64,000 bases of DNA from the NCBI GenBank assembly GCA_016859345.1, contig CM029124.1:9972501-10036500 (forward strand). The letters run 5' to 3'. This DNA is from Istiophorus platypterus. Taxonomy: Eukaryota > Chordata > Actinopteri > Istiophoriformes > Istiophoridae. Position 1 is the first letter of the stretch, and each line of letters begins with the position of its first letter. The notes under the pieces are model-generated. The model was not told where the DNA came from and did not search any database. It saw only the letters and a list, made by a program, of their open reading frames with translations. Positions 14,401-26,090 of the stretch are shown piece by piece. The translations under genes were made by a program, and so were the position numbers.

Positions 14401-17357
14401 GATTTTAAGGAATGCAAAATGTGTTTCATTTGTCTACCTAACAAAATATAAACATGAAATTTTAACCGAGAGGCTGAATCATATTTTGCTGGGTCTAAAA
14501 TGCATACATGGTCTACAAATTCATTCCACACGTGATTTGTAAATATTTTCTTCTTGATGCATTATCTCAGTCTGCCATTTTGTAAAAGAAAAAAAGAACG
14601 AGCAATTTGGAGTGTTTTCTGACAATGGACCGACCCTTTAACCAGAAGCAAATCTGCCTACGATAACCACCAAAACCCACGTTGCCTAGCAACATACAAT
14701 TTAGGAATATGCTTTCAGAGCAGCTTTGCGGCCGTGTCCATTAAAAGATGAAATTACCAAAGCAACAAATGTCAGCCACATGCAAATGAAGTCTACTCTG
14801 CTGACTGCGTGTACTAACAATGCCATGTAGTGTATGTATATGCAGCAGACTTGGAAAAATCTTTTCCATATCACGTGTCAGTCTATGCTAAGAATAGCAG
14901 CCTGTTTTGACAGCCAAGCCACAAGGATTGTTTAAAATAGGCTCTCTTGGGCCTAAAAATCACTGATATACCAACAAAACGGCCTCAGTTAGATCATTTC
15001 TTCCCAGTCTGCCTTGGTCCCCATTAAAGTCAATTTCATCTTACTGGCTATGTACAGTAGTTTACAGAGTCTCATAGGAAACCAGGAGGCTGGTCTCAAC
15101 AAAATGAGAGTATCTGTGGATTAGTGCAACAGTGGAAACGGAGGATCTGAAGGATTAACCCCCCACCCCCTCCCATTACAACCTGCACAGAGAAAATGAC
15201 ACAATCACACATCAGCCATCAGCACCGTAATTCGATATTATCTGTCCAGTGATGCTGCTAGTCAGCCTTTGGTGAGCTGGTGCTGATGGAGAAATCGGTC
15301 GTTATTTCCCAAAATGTCCAAAATTTACTTTAATCAGGTCAGGGGTGTGAAAGACGTTGAAGATAATTTCATGTAGCATTTTTTATGCTACTGATTAAAG
15401 CTCTAATGTGGTGTATGTATCCAAATAAATTATTCCGTTGATTACACATTAAGGATACATCGACTAAATGCATTTATTTTAAACTGTAATCAAAATATTA
15501 ATTCGGGACACACACAAAAAAAATCTAAATAAAGCCAAAAAAAACAAACAAACCCAAAAACGACCATAAATGAAAAGTTTGGGAGTCACCTAAACTTTAA
15601 CTCTTTCATACATTGGTTCACATGTAAAAAATACTTCTTGTCAGCAAATCTGTTCAAGAACAACTAGACAAAGCTAATTGTTATTCCATGCAGGTCAGTG
15701 ATCCACCTTGACAGCAGCAGAACTAAAGGAGGACTGTGTAGTCCAAGTAGCCCTCTCAGGCTACACTGATGCGCCCTCATTATCATAATGCACTAAGACA
15801 TCCATGTTTACAACATCAGGGGCTTGGGGGCTGTAGGGAGATGGAGCTTGGCAGAGAGGACTTCATCAAAACAGCTGCAGTTACAATGATACCACAGCTG
15901 AAGAGCTGCTATCACCATTATGCAACTCTCTGAATCTTGTATAGTTTTGACAGATTATATGATTTTAACAAGTGGCTTGTGCTTTTGCTCCAATTACTTA
16001 CAAAGGGGATTACATTCAGCTGATGAGAGCTGAATAAAAAAAACAAAAACAAACCAAAACAAAAAAAAAAAAGCCTTTGCAAAGAGACTGTGGCAAATAC
16101 AATCACACATATTGTACAAATATGCACACCATTGCAAACGAATGTGCATGCACGCCTGGACATCTCATGTTCCATGACATTTAATGCTACTGTACACAAT
16201 ATCAGACTTCTCTGGTCAGAGATGTCTTAATGTGAACTGTTCACGCACGAATGCAGTGACTGATAGACTGTAACATGAAGACCGTGCACAGTTGTTAAAA
16301 TTTAAAAGGTATCAGAAAGGGTGCCGACAGCTGTTCCTCCCAAATCCTCTATATTGCGCCTTGTCAGTGCTGTTTTGTATTGTATTTAATGGGGTGATAT
16401 GTCATTCTGACAAAACACCTGCATGAGATTACTGAAATAATAAAGGACTTCACATAGTGAATAATGTCATATGCTCCGGCTCTCACAGAGATAAGCAGAC
16501 AAGAAAGCAAGACGTAAGTATCATTTTAGGCTCATGGCAAATGTAGAAGCGAAAAGTAGGACAGGGGATGGATTGCCAGTATGGAAAAAGTTATCCTTTT
16601 ATGGTATCAATTCATAATCCTGACAACAGAAGAAGAGATGGAAAAGATATAGACAGCAGTATTTAGATTACATTCTGCTGGCCTAGATGAGAAGAAAAGA
16701 ACCACCATCTATCTGTTGGTGATGTAATGAGAACACACACACAAAAAAATACCCTAACCAGAAAGATTAAAAAAAAAAAAATTCAAAAATTTTCTACAAT
16801 CATTCTCACAGGGTGTTTGACTTTCCTTAGGTCAAGCACCATGAATCACACACCAGTACCCAGACTCAGCTAAACAGATCTCACATACACTATAGCTGAA
16901 AAACACAAACAAACAAAAAACAGAATACAAAAAAAAAAAAAAGAAGAAACTCGACGACAGCGGGATATTCACATACCAATGATTCACCACGATGAAGGCT
17001 AAAAACAGCTTTGCAGGGCCTTTGTTTTGTTTGTTTTTTTAATACCTGCAACCTAATACTAGCTTACAATATACTGAAGGGCTCTTAGAAATATTACCCA
17101 AATTGTGGAAAAATGATAGGATTCTTCATAATGTGGCAAAACTGCTTTGTGGAGCTATTCAAAATGATGAGCTAGAGGGGAAATGTTGTCTCATATAAAC
17201 CATGCAAGAAATGAAGAGCTCTAGAATAAATAGATTTTCTTATCTATCAAGAACATGTGAAACATCCAAGAGTGATACATTTGGCAGGACCAAATGTATC
17301 AAGAAATCAGACAGACAGTAGATGATGAAGATGGAGGAAGAAAAAAAAAAGATTTAC

Positions 17358-19659
17358 TTGTATCTGGAGACGCCATAGTGGAAACAATGACTGGTGGACC
17401 TGTACGTCGACTTAGCTTCTGGTTAGCAACCAGGGCCCCTTGGCCTTGAACGGGTGCTCCCACAGGGACAAGGGCATTTTCTGATGTAGGTCCCACACCC
17501 TTACGCATCAGCTGAGGACTAGGGTGAGGACTGTGCATAGGTGACAACGGGAGTAAGTTCCTGTCCCTCTTCATCAGCTCCATGGGCACTGTGTAATTGG
17601 TAGAGTATGCTTTTGGTACCTGTTGTGGTGGCTGTGGTAAAGCTGGCAAGGAAACGGGCATCTGCTGTGGTATACCTGGCATAGAGTGAATAGACCCTGG
17701 TAAGGCAGGCATTGACCCAGTCATATGCTGTGGCATTATCTGCATACCCTGCATGGGCATCCCTGGCATTGTCATCCCAGCAGAGTAGGCTGACATAGGT
17801 CTGGACTGAACAGGCATAATGGCTCCAGTATATGGACCTGGCGAGCGAGCTGCTTGTCCTGGGTAGCCTCCAGTGGCTTCCAGGAGGTGCTGAGAGGGGG
17901 CGCTGCTGGGCCTCCTACCCATGACTTCACCCAATCTTGGGGAAATGCTCTGCATAGCCCCAGGGGTTGGTGGGGGCATCAGTTGTGGGTCCACAGTCAA
18001 AGCCTGTGGAGGGTGCGGTGGATGGTGGTGGTGCTGCTGGTGGTAGATATCTGAGCGATGGCTAAAACTATTAGAGCGACCTCGCACAGGTGTCTGAGGT
18101 TGGGAGGGGGCTGGTGGAGCCTCAGCAGGTCGCTTGCAGTTGTGAACCAAGCGAGACAGTACACGAGCCTGGCCCAGGTTGGGAGCGACGGTGCGGACAT
18201 CGTTCTCTTCCATAACAGCCAGCATGCTAGTGGAGTCAAATCCCTGCTGGATAAGAGAGGAGATTGTGCTCTCTGAGAGGCCCTCATTTCTAAGCAGGGC
18301 GAGGAACTCAGGATCTACTGTTTTCTTGGGGTCCACAGGTAAAGGTGTCTGTGGGGCAGTTGGGGGTGGAGCAGGAAGAGGGGCAGGAAGTGGAGTGGCT
18401 GGGGGAGGAGGGGCTGGAGCTGGGACAGTCTCCACAGGAGCAGGTGCGACTGGGGCAACTGGTGCGGCCTGCACTGGGGCAGGTGGAGCAGGAAGCTGAG
18501 GTGCCATAGAGAGGTTAGGGTCAGAGATTGGCATAGTAGGTGGAGGCGGCAGGGACTGCTGCTGTTGCAGGTGCTGCTGCAATTGATCTTGCTGCAGTTG
18601 CTGTTGCTGTAACTGCTGCTGCTGAAGCTGTTGCTGTTGTAGTTGTTGCTGCTGTATCTGCTGTTGCTGAAGCTGCTGTTGCTGTAACTGCTGCTGTTGG
18701 ATTTGCTGCTGCTGTATTTGTTGCTGTTGAAGTTGTTGCTGTTGTAACTGCTGCTGCTGTATTTGTTGTTGCTGTTGTAATTGCTGCTGTTGTTGGATGG
18801 TGTAGGGTGAGGCTGTCTCTTGCCTCATAATCATACCCTGACTGGCAGGATCTACCACTAGACAGGTAGCAGCCTGCTGCTGCGGATCCAATGGGCGCCC
18901 ATTAACATCAGTATAAACCGACTGACCAGTCAGAGGTGGAGGCTCACTGGCATACCGAGGAGACATGTGCTCCATGCCGTAGTGACCGGGAGATGGGTCT
19001 CGGGAGGGTATGCGCTGTTGGCCATCTGGCATCATCTTGGCAGCAGTTACAGCACCAGTTTCCCTATAAGCCCGATTCAACTCATGAGCGGTCGCAGGAG
19101 GGGGAGGAGGAGGTAGAGGCGATGAAGGGGCTTGAGGTCCTGCTCTTCCTCCCTGACCTTGATCCCATGCAGCACGAGCCCCAGGTGCCATCCCAAAGTG
19201 AGAGCCCGACCTACTGAGTGGATGAGGCGGCGGAGGCTGGTGTTCTGGCCGGTAAAAGCCCTCAGGTGGTCGAGGAGTCATGGCTGGGTCATGGGAATAG
19301 TAATCCTGATGTGGAATGGAGCCTCGGTGAGCCATGGGTGCGCGTTCGTAGTGGTTTAGATCCGGCACAGAGCCCTTCCTCATTCCCCGTGGGTCGTGTC
19401 GCTCTGCGTAAGCCTGTCCGTAGAGAGAGTCTTGGTAGGAATACAGGTCACGTTTCAAATCCAGGTCAGGAGGACGTACCCCTGGTGGAGGCTCGTACCA
19501 CCCTCCTCCCTCGCCGTATGACAGAGAGCTCCGTCGGCCCGCTACTCTTGCCTGCTGCTCGTAGACACTCTCAGCCCTGTCCCACTGACCCTCATTACCC
19601 CCTAATGTGTCCCAACTGTGGGAGCGACCAAGGCTCAACTGTTTGTTAGTGACAAGCAT
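17358..19659 (-). CDS. ctbp2: RIBEYE A-domain exon (alternative first coding exon of ctbp2)
   Basis: This exon encodes the ribbon-specific A-domain of RIBEYE, the main scaffold of synaptic ribbons in photoreceptors, bipolar cells and hair cells. In the family this domain self-associates and is joined to the CtBP2 dehydrogenase-like B-domain. Translation should start at the ATG at 19659 (MLVTNKQLSLGRSHSWD); the frame is open two codons further up, but only from a TTG. GRSHSWD lies at residues 11-17, the place where mammalian RIBEYE has GRSQSWD (from memory). Next come RRSSLSYGEG (42-51), Pro/Arg/Tyr-rich sequence, a Gln-rich tract of (Q4)L/I pentads (289-368), a Pro/Ala linker, a helical SAM-like segment (448-510), His/Pro-rich sequence, and a Met/Pro-rich stretch (about 620-680). 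The exon ends at 17358 before GTAAAT, giving 767 codons plus one base (phase 1), longer than the mammalian A-domain of roughly 565. The frame's remaining codons to 17299 are intronic. B-domain exons lie outside the window. Confidence 0.93.
18130..18318 (-). other. ctbp2: SAM-like helical module within RIBEYE A-domain
   Basis: Residues 448-510, from VDPEFLALLRNEG to LVHNCKR. Spacing of L/I/V/M resembles a five-helix SAM fold: FLALLRNEGL, then TISSLIQQGFDS, then SMLAVMEENDVR, then LGQARVLSRLV. It is the only segment of the A-domain that looks globular; everything around it is low-complexity. Assignment to the SAM fold is by eye. Confidence 0.5.
18556..18795 (-). repeat. ctbp2: coding 15-bp repeat for a (Q4)L/I tract
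   Basis: About sixteen 15-bp units lie in frame inside the RIBEYE exon and encode Q-Q-Q-Q-L or Q-Q-Q-Q-I pentads, with QQDQL and QQHL at the C-terminal end. Gln codons are a mix of CAG and CAA, so this is a minisatellite-like coding tract and not a pure CAG run. Residues 289-368. Confidence 0.9.
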
Positions 19660-19678
19660 TGGCAAAAAAAGGAGAAAG

Positions 19679-20406
19679 CTTAGAAAGTGTTAATGGTGGG
19701 AAAAAACGCAAAAAAAAAAAAAAAAAAAATCTACTCTTGTAGCGGCATTAAGAAAAGTTCTGTTTCAAATCTTCATGTACTGTACCATCACAAAATGGAA
19801 TGAAGAGAGGCAGGATGAGAACAAGCAGAAAAGAAGATGAAGCAGGGTCTACTGCCTAACCTGGAATCAGGTTGTAATATTGTAAGTCCGTGCTATCCGG
19901 TGACTCTCCCTTTGGCTGGCAGTCCTTGAATAATTAATCTCTGGTCATGCTGGCTTGTTGTGCACGAGGAAAGCCGACACCAAACACAAACACATCACAC
20001 CAAACAACACAAACACAGTACACAGCGGAGGTAGAACAGCTACTCCCTGTAAGCCACTGTATCAGGATGCGTGGTTGAGATGGCCAAAAATGTTCATAAA
20101 AAAGAAAAGAAAAAAAAAACAAAAACAAAAACACAAAAACGGGATAGGTTGGGTTATAGGTTGGGATGGGCAGGGGCTTGTACTAATCCAATAGGGTTTA
20201 TCTCTCTCTTCTCTCAGACATTTTACTCGCTCTGCCGATTGCTGAGGGATTACTTCCAAATAAAGCCCGTTTAATTCCACTTCCCGCTGTGACGTCATGT
20301 GAACCAGATACAAGCGTATGTGATGATGCTGGTGGTGGTGATGATGATGCCAATGATTAAGAGCCCCCCCCCCCCCCCGAACCCCCAGTCCAGCAGAGTC
20401 ACTTAC
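19679..20406 (-). other. ctbp2: candidate short intron in the RIBEYE 5' UTR
   Basis: A strong minus-strand donor, CTCAG|GTAAGT, lies at 20407/20406. The first AG after the poly-T tract (19711-19729 on the plus strand reads poly-A) is at 19680-19679, leaving a 728-nt intron that ends 19 nt before the RIBEYE ATG. The intron contains CRX-type motifs (TAATCC at 20184-20189, GGATTA at 20247-20252), a CCAAT at 20188-20192, and a palindromic CRE TGACGTCA at 20290-20297 overlapping an E-box CATGTG. The acceptor is less certain than the donor. Confidence 0.5.
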
Positions 20407-20478
20407 CTGAGGTTGTTGATGATGTGCTGTCCTCAACAGGTCTCAGTTTTAGTTTGCCAACTCACAGTGCAGGGAGGG
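20407..20478 (-). other. ctbp2: candidate non-coding first exon of RIBEYE transcript
   Basis: The 3' border is the CTCAG|GTAAGT donor at 20407. The 5' end is guessed at about 30 nt below a TATTTAA box. On the minus strand this stretch has no ATG, so after joining to 19678 the first AUG would be the RIBEYE start at 19659. The start point is not directly visible. Confidence 0.4.
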
Positions 20479-20499
20479 GAGGCCAGGCAAGGCGTACAG

Positions 20500-20592
20500 C
20501 TTCATTAAATACAAATGAAATACAGTTCTCTCAGCTAAGTCCTATGTGCTGTCAGTAAACATCAAATCCACTCTGATTGGACACTAATCCTC
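20500..20592 (-). promoter_or_regulatory. ctbp2: candidate internal (retina/hair-cell) promoter for RIBEYE
   Basis: Read on the minus strand: GGATTA (CRX/OTX-type, 20585-20590), then CCAAT (20576-20580), then the TATA-like TATTTAA (20505-20511), then a donor at 20407. Order and spacing fit a compact tissue-specific promoter. CRX control of photoreceptor genes is established knowledge; its use here is inference. Confidence 0.4.
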
Positions 20593-22110
20593 CAGGCCCC
20601 AATGCTTGCGGCAGAGCCACCACGCAACTGCCGCCCAACTCATTCTGAAATGTCCTTGATGCCTCTGTGGTGCTCGCAGTCACTGCCTCACTCTCCTCGA
20701 TTTGAGATTACTCAGACCTGCCTGTATGTTAACCGGAGGACACTAAAAATTACAATGCACCAGATTGCACGGAGATTACAACATGCATAACAAAATCCAC
20801 CTGCAACGTTTTTCCAATTCGCCCTCCCAGTGACTGTCATTTCCAGCTTGATTATCAATACTACTGCCTCTCTTGTTGAGTATAAAGATTAATGTGTTAA
20901 ATACATTGAAATACTTCCTTTTAAATATTGTTTTATTTGGCCATTTATATTAACCACACAAATTCAACCATATGCATCCTACTGTAAGCAAATTACAGCA
21001 CCTCCCCCCTCTTTCTCAAAGCTCCTCTGATCTCCCTCACTTAGAGAGACTCTGTAATCTGGATTTACCCTTTTTGCACAGAATAGTAAAACACTGGGGA
21101 AGTGTGGTGGGTGTGCATCTGTGTGCTTGTGTATATGTTTGAAAGGGGGGAGGGTTCTTTTTGTAACAGCAGTTAATCCAAAGTACCTACAACCTTTGCC
21201 TTGCAAAAACACTATGCTTCAGCTACGACACGACAGGAGCCCATTCCACTTAGATATAGCATAGTGAAAAAAAACCTTCTTGATATAATGCTGCAGAATT
21301 ATATATTAACCTTGGCCATGAGCCATAGATGCAATTAATGGCATACATTTATCATTTTGTTAAACCAAGGTGATGTTCAGTAGAGCGTAAGACTCTGAGG
21401 GTTTACCTACCAACCTAGCCGCCTGCACTCGCTTTATGTCATTGCTACTGAAACCAGATCCCTTCTGTGGAGGATCTCTGTTTATTAATGCATGAAAACA
21501 GATGTAAGGTGAGGAAGTGTCTATTTCCATCCAAATCTAATCTCAGAACCCCTAGCAAGGGTTAGTAATGCATATTTTAGACATCAGCATACTGAGAAAA
21601 GTTCCTTAATATCTCAGAGTGGGCATGTGGAAACTGGGCAGCCATGTCCGTCATCAGGCACTAATATCTTGTTTAATCACGGTTGTTTAATTAGAGTAGC
21701 GAGAGATCAGAGAGGGAGCGGAGTAGTCTGCTGTTTGCTCAAGATGACGGGAAAAAAATGATGACAGTGGCTCCTAAACCAATTGCGGGGATGGGCAAAA
21801 CCTTTTTTTTTTTTTTTTCGGGGGTAAGGTCAGAGGAACATTAGTCAGCTTGATGTAAAAAGGAAATTAAAATGGGAAGGAGAAGAGGCAAGAACGAGCC
21901 GTCACCGAGATCTAAAACCGACTTTACAGATGAATTATTAAATCAAAGCTGAGAGTTGGAAAAAAAATACTTTTGAAGCCCATTTTGATTTTTATTAAAC
22001 AGGATTTTGCTTTTTCTTTCTTATAGTCAATCAAGTTTTACACTTGTTTCAAGTATAAGTGTCATTCATCACCTAAAGGCAAAGTGTGTCTCCCGTTTTT
22101 TTTTTATTCT

Positions 22111-22450
22111 GAGCTTGTGTATGGGCTCAACTTAGGGTCGCACAGATTTTGAGTTTGTAAAGAGATGTTCACAATGACGGTCCAATCACAAAGCAGAATC
22201 CAATCAAAGGGCAGGTGGCTCTTTTACCTTGATCTCTGCCATAAGTCCTGAAAGGTGTGGTAGATTTTCAAGATGGATGATGGAGCTCTTCTGCCTCCCA
22301 GGTGGGTTTGCAAACATAGAGAGCACATTAAATGTTTACCGTTTTTTCCATCAGCGAATACATAGTTAAATCCACCTGGATCGTTACACAGGTGTTGTCT
22401 ACACATGTACAAACTCGAGTTTCTCAAGCAGATTTATTTTACAGGTTTAC
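22111..22450. repeat. degenerate dispersed repeat, copy 1
   Basis: Shares three collinear blocks with 40147-40350: CTTGTGTATGGGCTCAA, then GATTTTGAG with GATGTTCA, then CTACACATG with CAGATTTATTTTA and GTTTACAA. I see no inverted terminus on its right side, so this copy may be truncated or rearranged. Confidence 0.55.
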
Positions 22451-23592
22451 AAAGGAGAACTACAGACGTCACTGTCCTAGATATCAAAGACAGTAAATAT
22501 CCTTCATTAGTGAAACTCAGACTTATTTAAAAGCTTGTTGACAGTCTCTTTTTGAGAAATTCGCTCTCTGCAAAGATATCAATACATACACCCATCCATG
22601 TCAAGGGCAACATCCTATACAGTATACTATATGTGATCCCTTGGCTTCTTTCTCAACCTTTATCCACTCCTCTCATTACTTCTTGCTTGGCTCTCAAGAG
22701 ACTCCAGCAAAGCAGAGCAGATCACACATCCCCACAGAGTCAACCTCAAACAGAGAGACAGGAGCAGAGGTGTGTATTCAGGGTTTGCAGATCTAATCCT
22801 GACAGGAAAGTAAATCACAGAGTTCTGTTTTTCTCAAACTAAACAATGTCTGAATTTCAAATTCTAATGTTCCTCCATTTGCCATACTTGCCAGACTGTG
22901 CACACAACACCAGATTCACTGTAACAGAGGGATTTAGGAATTAAGCCAGGGATTTCGGAACAAATATAATACCACCCCAGCAGAAGCTTATAAAGACCTT
23001 ACATTGAATAAGACTTGACTGAGGAAAATTTGAAAACGACTAAAACATACAGAAACCTCAAGTAAATGAACCTCGTGTAAGGTTGCAATTACACAGTTCA
23101 GAGTTCTTTTACTGCTAATAGAACTCAGAAAAAACACTTTATTATTCCCTGGTACAGTGTATTTACATTCTATTCTCCTACAAGACTACACGTCTTCCAG
23201 TTTTAGAGCAAACAGCATTAAGCAGAATGTTCAAAAATGGTAACAGACTCTGCAACAGTCAGATTTATAGTTAAAGTGCCACACAAGACATTTGGAGTTG
23301 TTTAATAAACACCCTAGATCACCTTGTTGCTCGGCCCTCAAACTCCCTGCCTTCACATTAATACTGCAGCTAAACCAGCAAGAGAACCAGAGGTGTGGTC
23401 ACTTTATGTGTATTTGTGTGTTTGTGTGTGTGAGCATGCATGTGTGTGCTCGTTGGTGCATGTCTTAATCATGTAAAATGTTTGCAAGCTTTACCAAATG
23501 TTGGAATCAGAGGGTTCACAGGCAACAAGCTCATTTGGAAATTTCCTGTCACTCACACTTGCCCCTCTATCTATCCAGCCACCCACTCACAG

Positions 23593-23730
<138 letters not shown>

Positions 23731-25903
23731 CGGCTTTCACATTCCTGGATCCCCACTCAGCCTTTTGAACCCGTTCTGCCCTTCCTCTGTCGTGCGGCAG
23801 AGACGGTAGCGGCCACGGTCCCTTTTCATTCACACACGCGAACCGCCGCTAAAGCCTTGGCCTTGGTCTGACGTGCATACATGAATAAAAATCACACGCT
23901 AACTCAAAGAGAATGCTGCACTGCAAACGAAATAAAAACAACTGTTTCCTATGGTGTGACAAGTCACGTACTCATGGCATGATTTGAATGTTAAACACAC
24001 ATTGACTTATGCATGAGCGTGGAGCAGGAGACACTAACTGGAAATGGGATTACAATGCCAGTGCCACGGCAAAGAATAATGCTGTCAGATGAATTGTAAT
24101 GCACACTTGATAGACATTATGTACATAGCTGTCTTGTATGTGATTCCAGTGGGATTATTCGTCTCTAATAGCATCTCCATAGGGACTAAATGGACTGTAA
24201 AATGGAGATCGATAGCAATGAACCTAGCACTTATCTAAATGACAATCAACTACCAGCTTGGTGTAACATTCTGAAATGACAGGCTTTTCTTTTCCTCCAT
24301 CGTGATAGTATGTATGCACTATATACACAGCAGCAAAAGCCCACAAATTCCCAAGAATTTCCTCAGTCTGCTATGTTCTGGAGAGATCCCTTTACCCATA
24401 ATCCATATCCCTAGGGTGCATCCTATGTCCCATCTCCGTGATCCATCTTTCATCCAGTCTCCAGGCCGATCCAGAAAAGCCACAGGTCATTATAATGCTT
24501 AGTGTCGTGCCTGGAGAGTTCATTTTGAAATTAGATATTTTCCAGGAACCCGTTTCCAACTTTCAACAACCGCCAAGATACATGCCAGCTCAAACAAAGG
24601 CAAACACAGAAACTAGACATAAGAAAAAGGAAAACACTAGACATCAGAAAATTTCATTCAAGGGGCAGTCACACTCTGTTAGTAATAACACAACCACACA
24701 TGCCAGATTACAAGAATTTCCCTCCAAAAACAACCCTTTCTGCTGTTTTTCTATCTCCTCTTTTCCTTCTCCTCGCCCCAGTACGCCATGTCTCTCCACA
24801 GACCTATAAAGGGGTCGGGGGTTTCGCGGTTAGGAACCTTGAACAAGCCCGGGGGCGGGTCAGACCCAGACGCTGCTCTGATGACCTCATACCAGAGTGG
24901 AACGGGGGGTGAAAACAGAGAGGTAGATGCAGCAGAGCCCCCCCCCCCACACCCTGCAGGGGAAGGATGACATCAGGACACCCCCTTCCCTTTCCTCCAC
25001 AGCGTCCCTGGGTGTCCTCTCTGTTTTGTTATAAATAAAAGCCTGCATGAATAATTCACAGGCTAAATTTGATGATATTTTAGCCTGACTGGCCACATTA
25101 TTTACTGTTCACTGTTTAAACGTTTCCTCCTGTTGAGCACATGACAAAACAAGATGCATTATCAAGCATGAACATGTTTTTTAAACTGCCAACTAAAACA
25201 CTTGGAATGGCCATGAAAAATTCCACTACCCCACCTTGTGGTGTTTGCATCCAAGCACAGATTCCCAACTTGTAAATCAACATTTGGGAACATGCTGTCA
25301 CTGCGACCTAGTTCACGTCACAGCGCCGCTCGCATCCCATCTCTGCCCATATCAGTCAGCTAGCTCTGGCTAAACGGCGATGGCAACGACTTGCGCTGCT
25401 GTCCAAGCCAATGCATGCTGGGTACACAGATGGAGCGACAGAAGGAGACAGAGAGAAAGAGTGAGAGTCAGAGAGTGAGGGAGAGAAAAGGGAGAATGAG
25501 AGAAGGAGTATGGGAACTGATGCTCACAACAGATGTTTGCCATAGTTCCCTTATTGCAGTTACACTCCTCTTGGCACTTTATCAAACCCGCAACAGAAGG
25601 AGCAGTTGCACCATATACATTTTGAAAACTGATACCTAAATTAAACAATGCTGTTCGGCTTAACAGAGAAATAACTGGAGTAATTTGTATAAGCAATTAA
25701 AAACTGACTTCACTGATGGATTAAAAAAAATCTTATGAAATCCTTATGTGTTTTACCAAGTGTCGAAACAATTAGTTAATCAATCAAAGAGTTTACTGAT
25801 AGAAATAAACAAAATTAATATATAATTTTTGTGGTTTCCTGTACTATTTGTTAGCAGGGGAGAACGACCTCTAATCACATCATAAAAATGTATAAATGTT
25901 CAC

Positions 25904-26090
25904 AGGGCTGCAACTAACAATTGTTGTCATTACCAATTTATCTACAATTTTTTTTCATAGATTCATTGATTGATTGATTCAATATATAAAATGTTGGTAA
26001 ATTGTCTTTGATATTCACATTTTAAATTCCTAAGGCCAAATATAATAAATTAAAAATGTTAATTCAGCCACCAGTCCAAAACTCAAAGAT
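25904..26090. repeat. dispersed repeat with GGGCTGCAACTAACAATT end
   Basis: Begins GGGCTGCAACTAACAATT and continues with ATTGATTGATTGATT. The copy at 36781-36862 reads as its reverse complement, ending AAAATAATAGTTACAGCTCT. It looks like a widespread percomorph repeat; the family name is unknown to me. Confidence 0.5.

Larger units (their letters stand above)
1..17357 (-). other. ctbp2: ctbp2 intron downstream of the RIBEYE A-domain exon (left part)
   Basis: This stretch follows the RIBEYE donor at 17357 (CAA|GTAAAT on the minus strand) and runs off the left edge. I scanned the minus strand for the next CtBP2 exon, which in the family encodes IRPQIMNGPLHPRPLV and the start of the NAD-dependent dehydrogenase fold, and did not find it. 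The sequence is AT-rich with many homopolymer runs, CA/GA microsatellites and pyrimidine tracts. Open frames here are short, or are frame shadows of microsatellites (for example 7605-8336). No gene or RNA is supported. Confidence 0.8.

Noticed and set aside
17299..17357. C-terminal extension of the RIBEYE frame (SKSFFFLPP...) to a stop
   Set aside because: It begins with a good donor, GTAAAT, and reads into a poly-pyrimidine intron. RIBEYE is known to splice to the CtBP2 exons.
18540..18830. Plus-strand Ala/Val-rich frame opposite the RIBEYE exon
   Set aside because: Antisense shadow of the glutamine-codon tract. The other plus-strand frames over 17854-19649 are shadows too.
19660..19665. 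Start two codons upstream (TTG-CCA) for the RIBEYE frame
   Set aside because: The codon is TTG, not ATG. Starting at the ATG at 19659 places GRSHSWD at residue 11, in register with mammalian RIBEYE.
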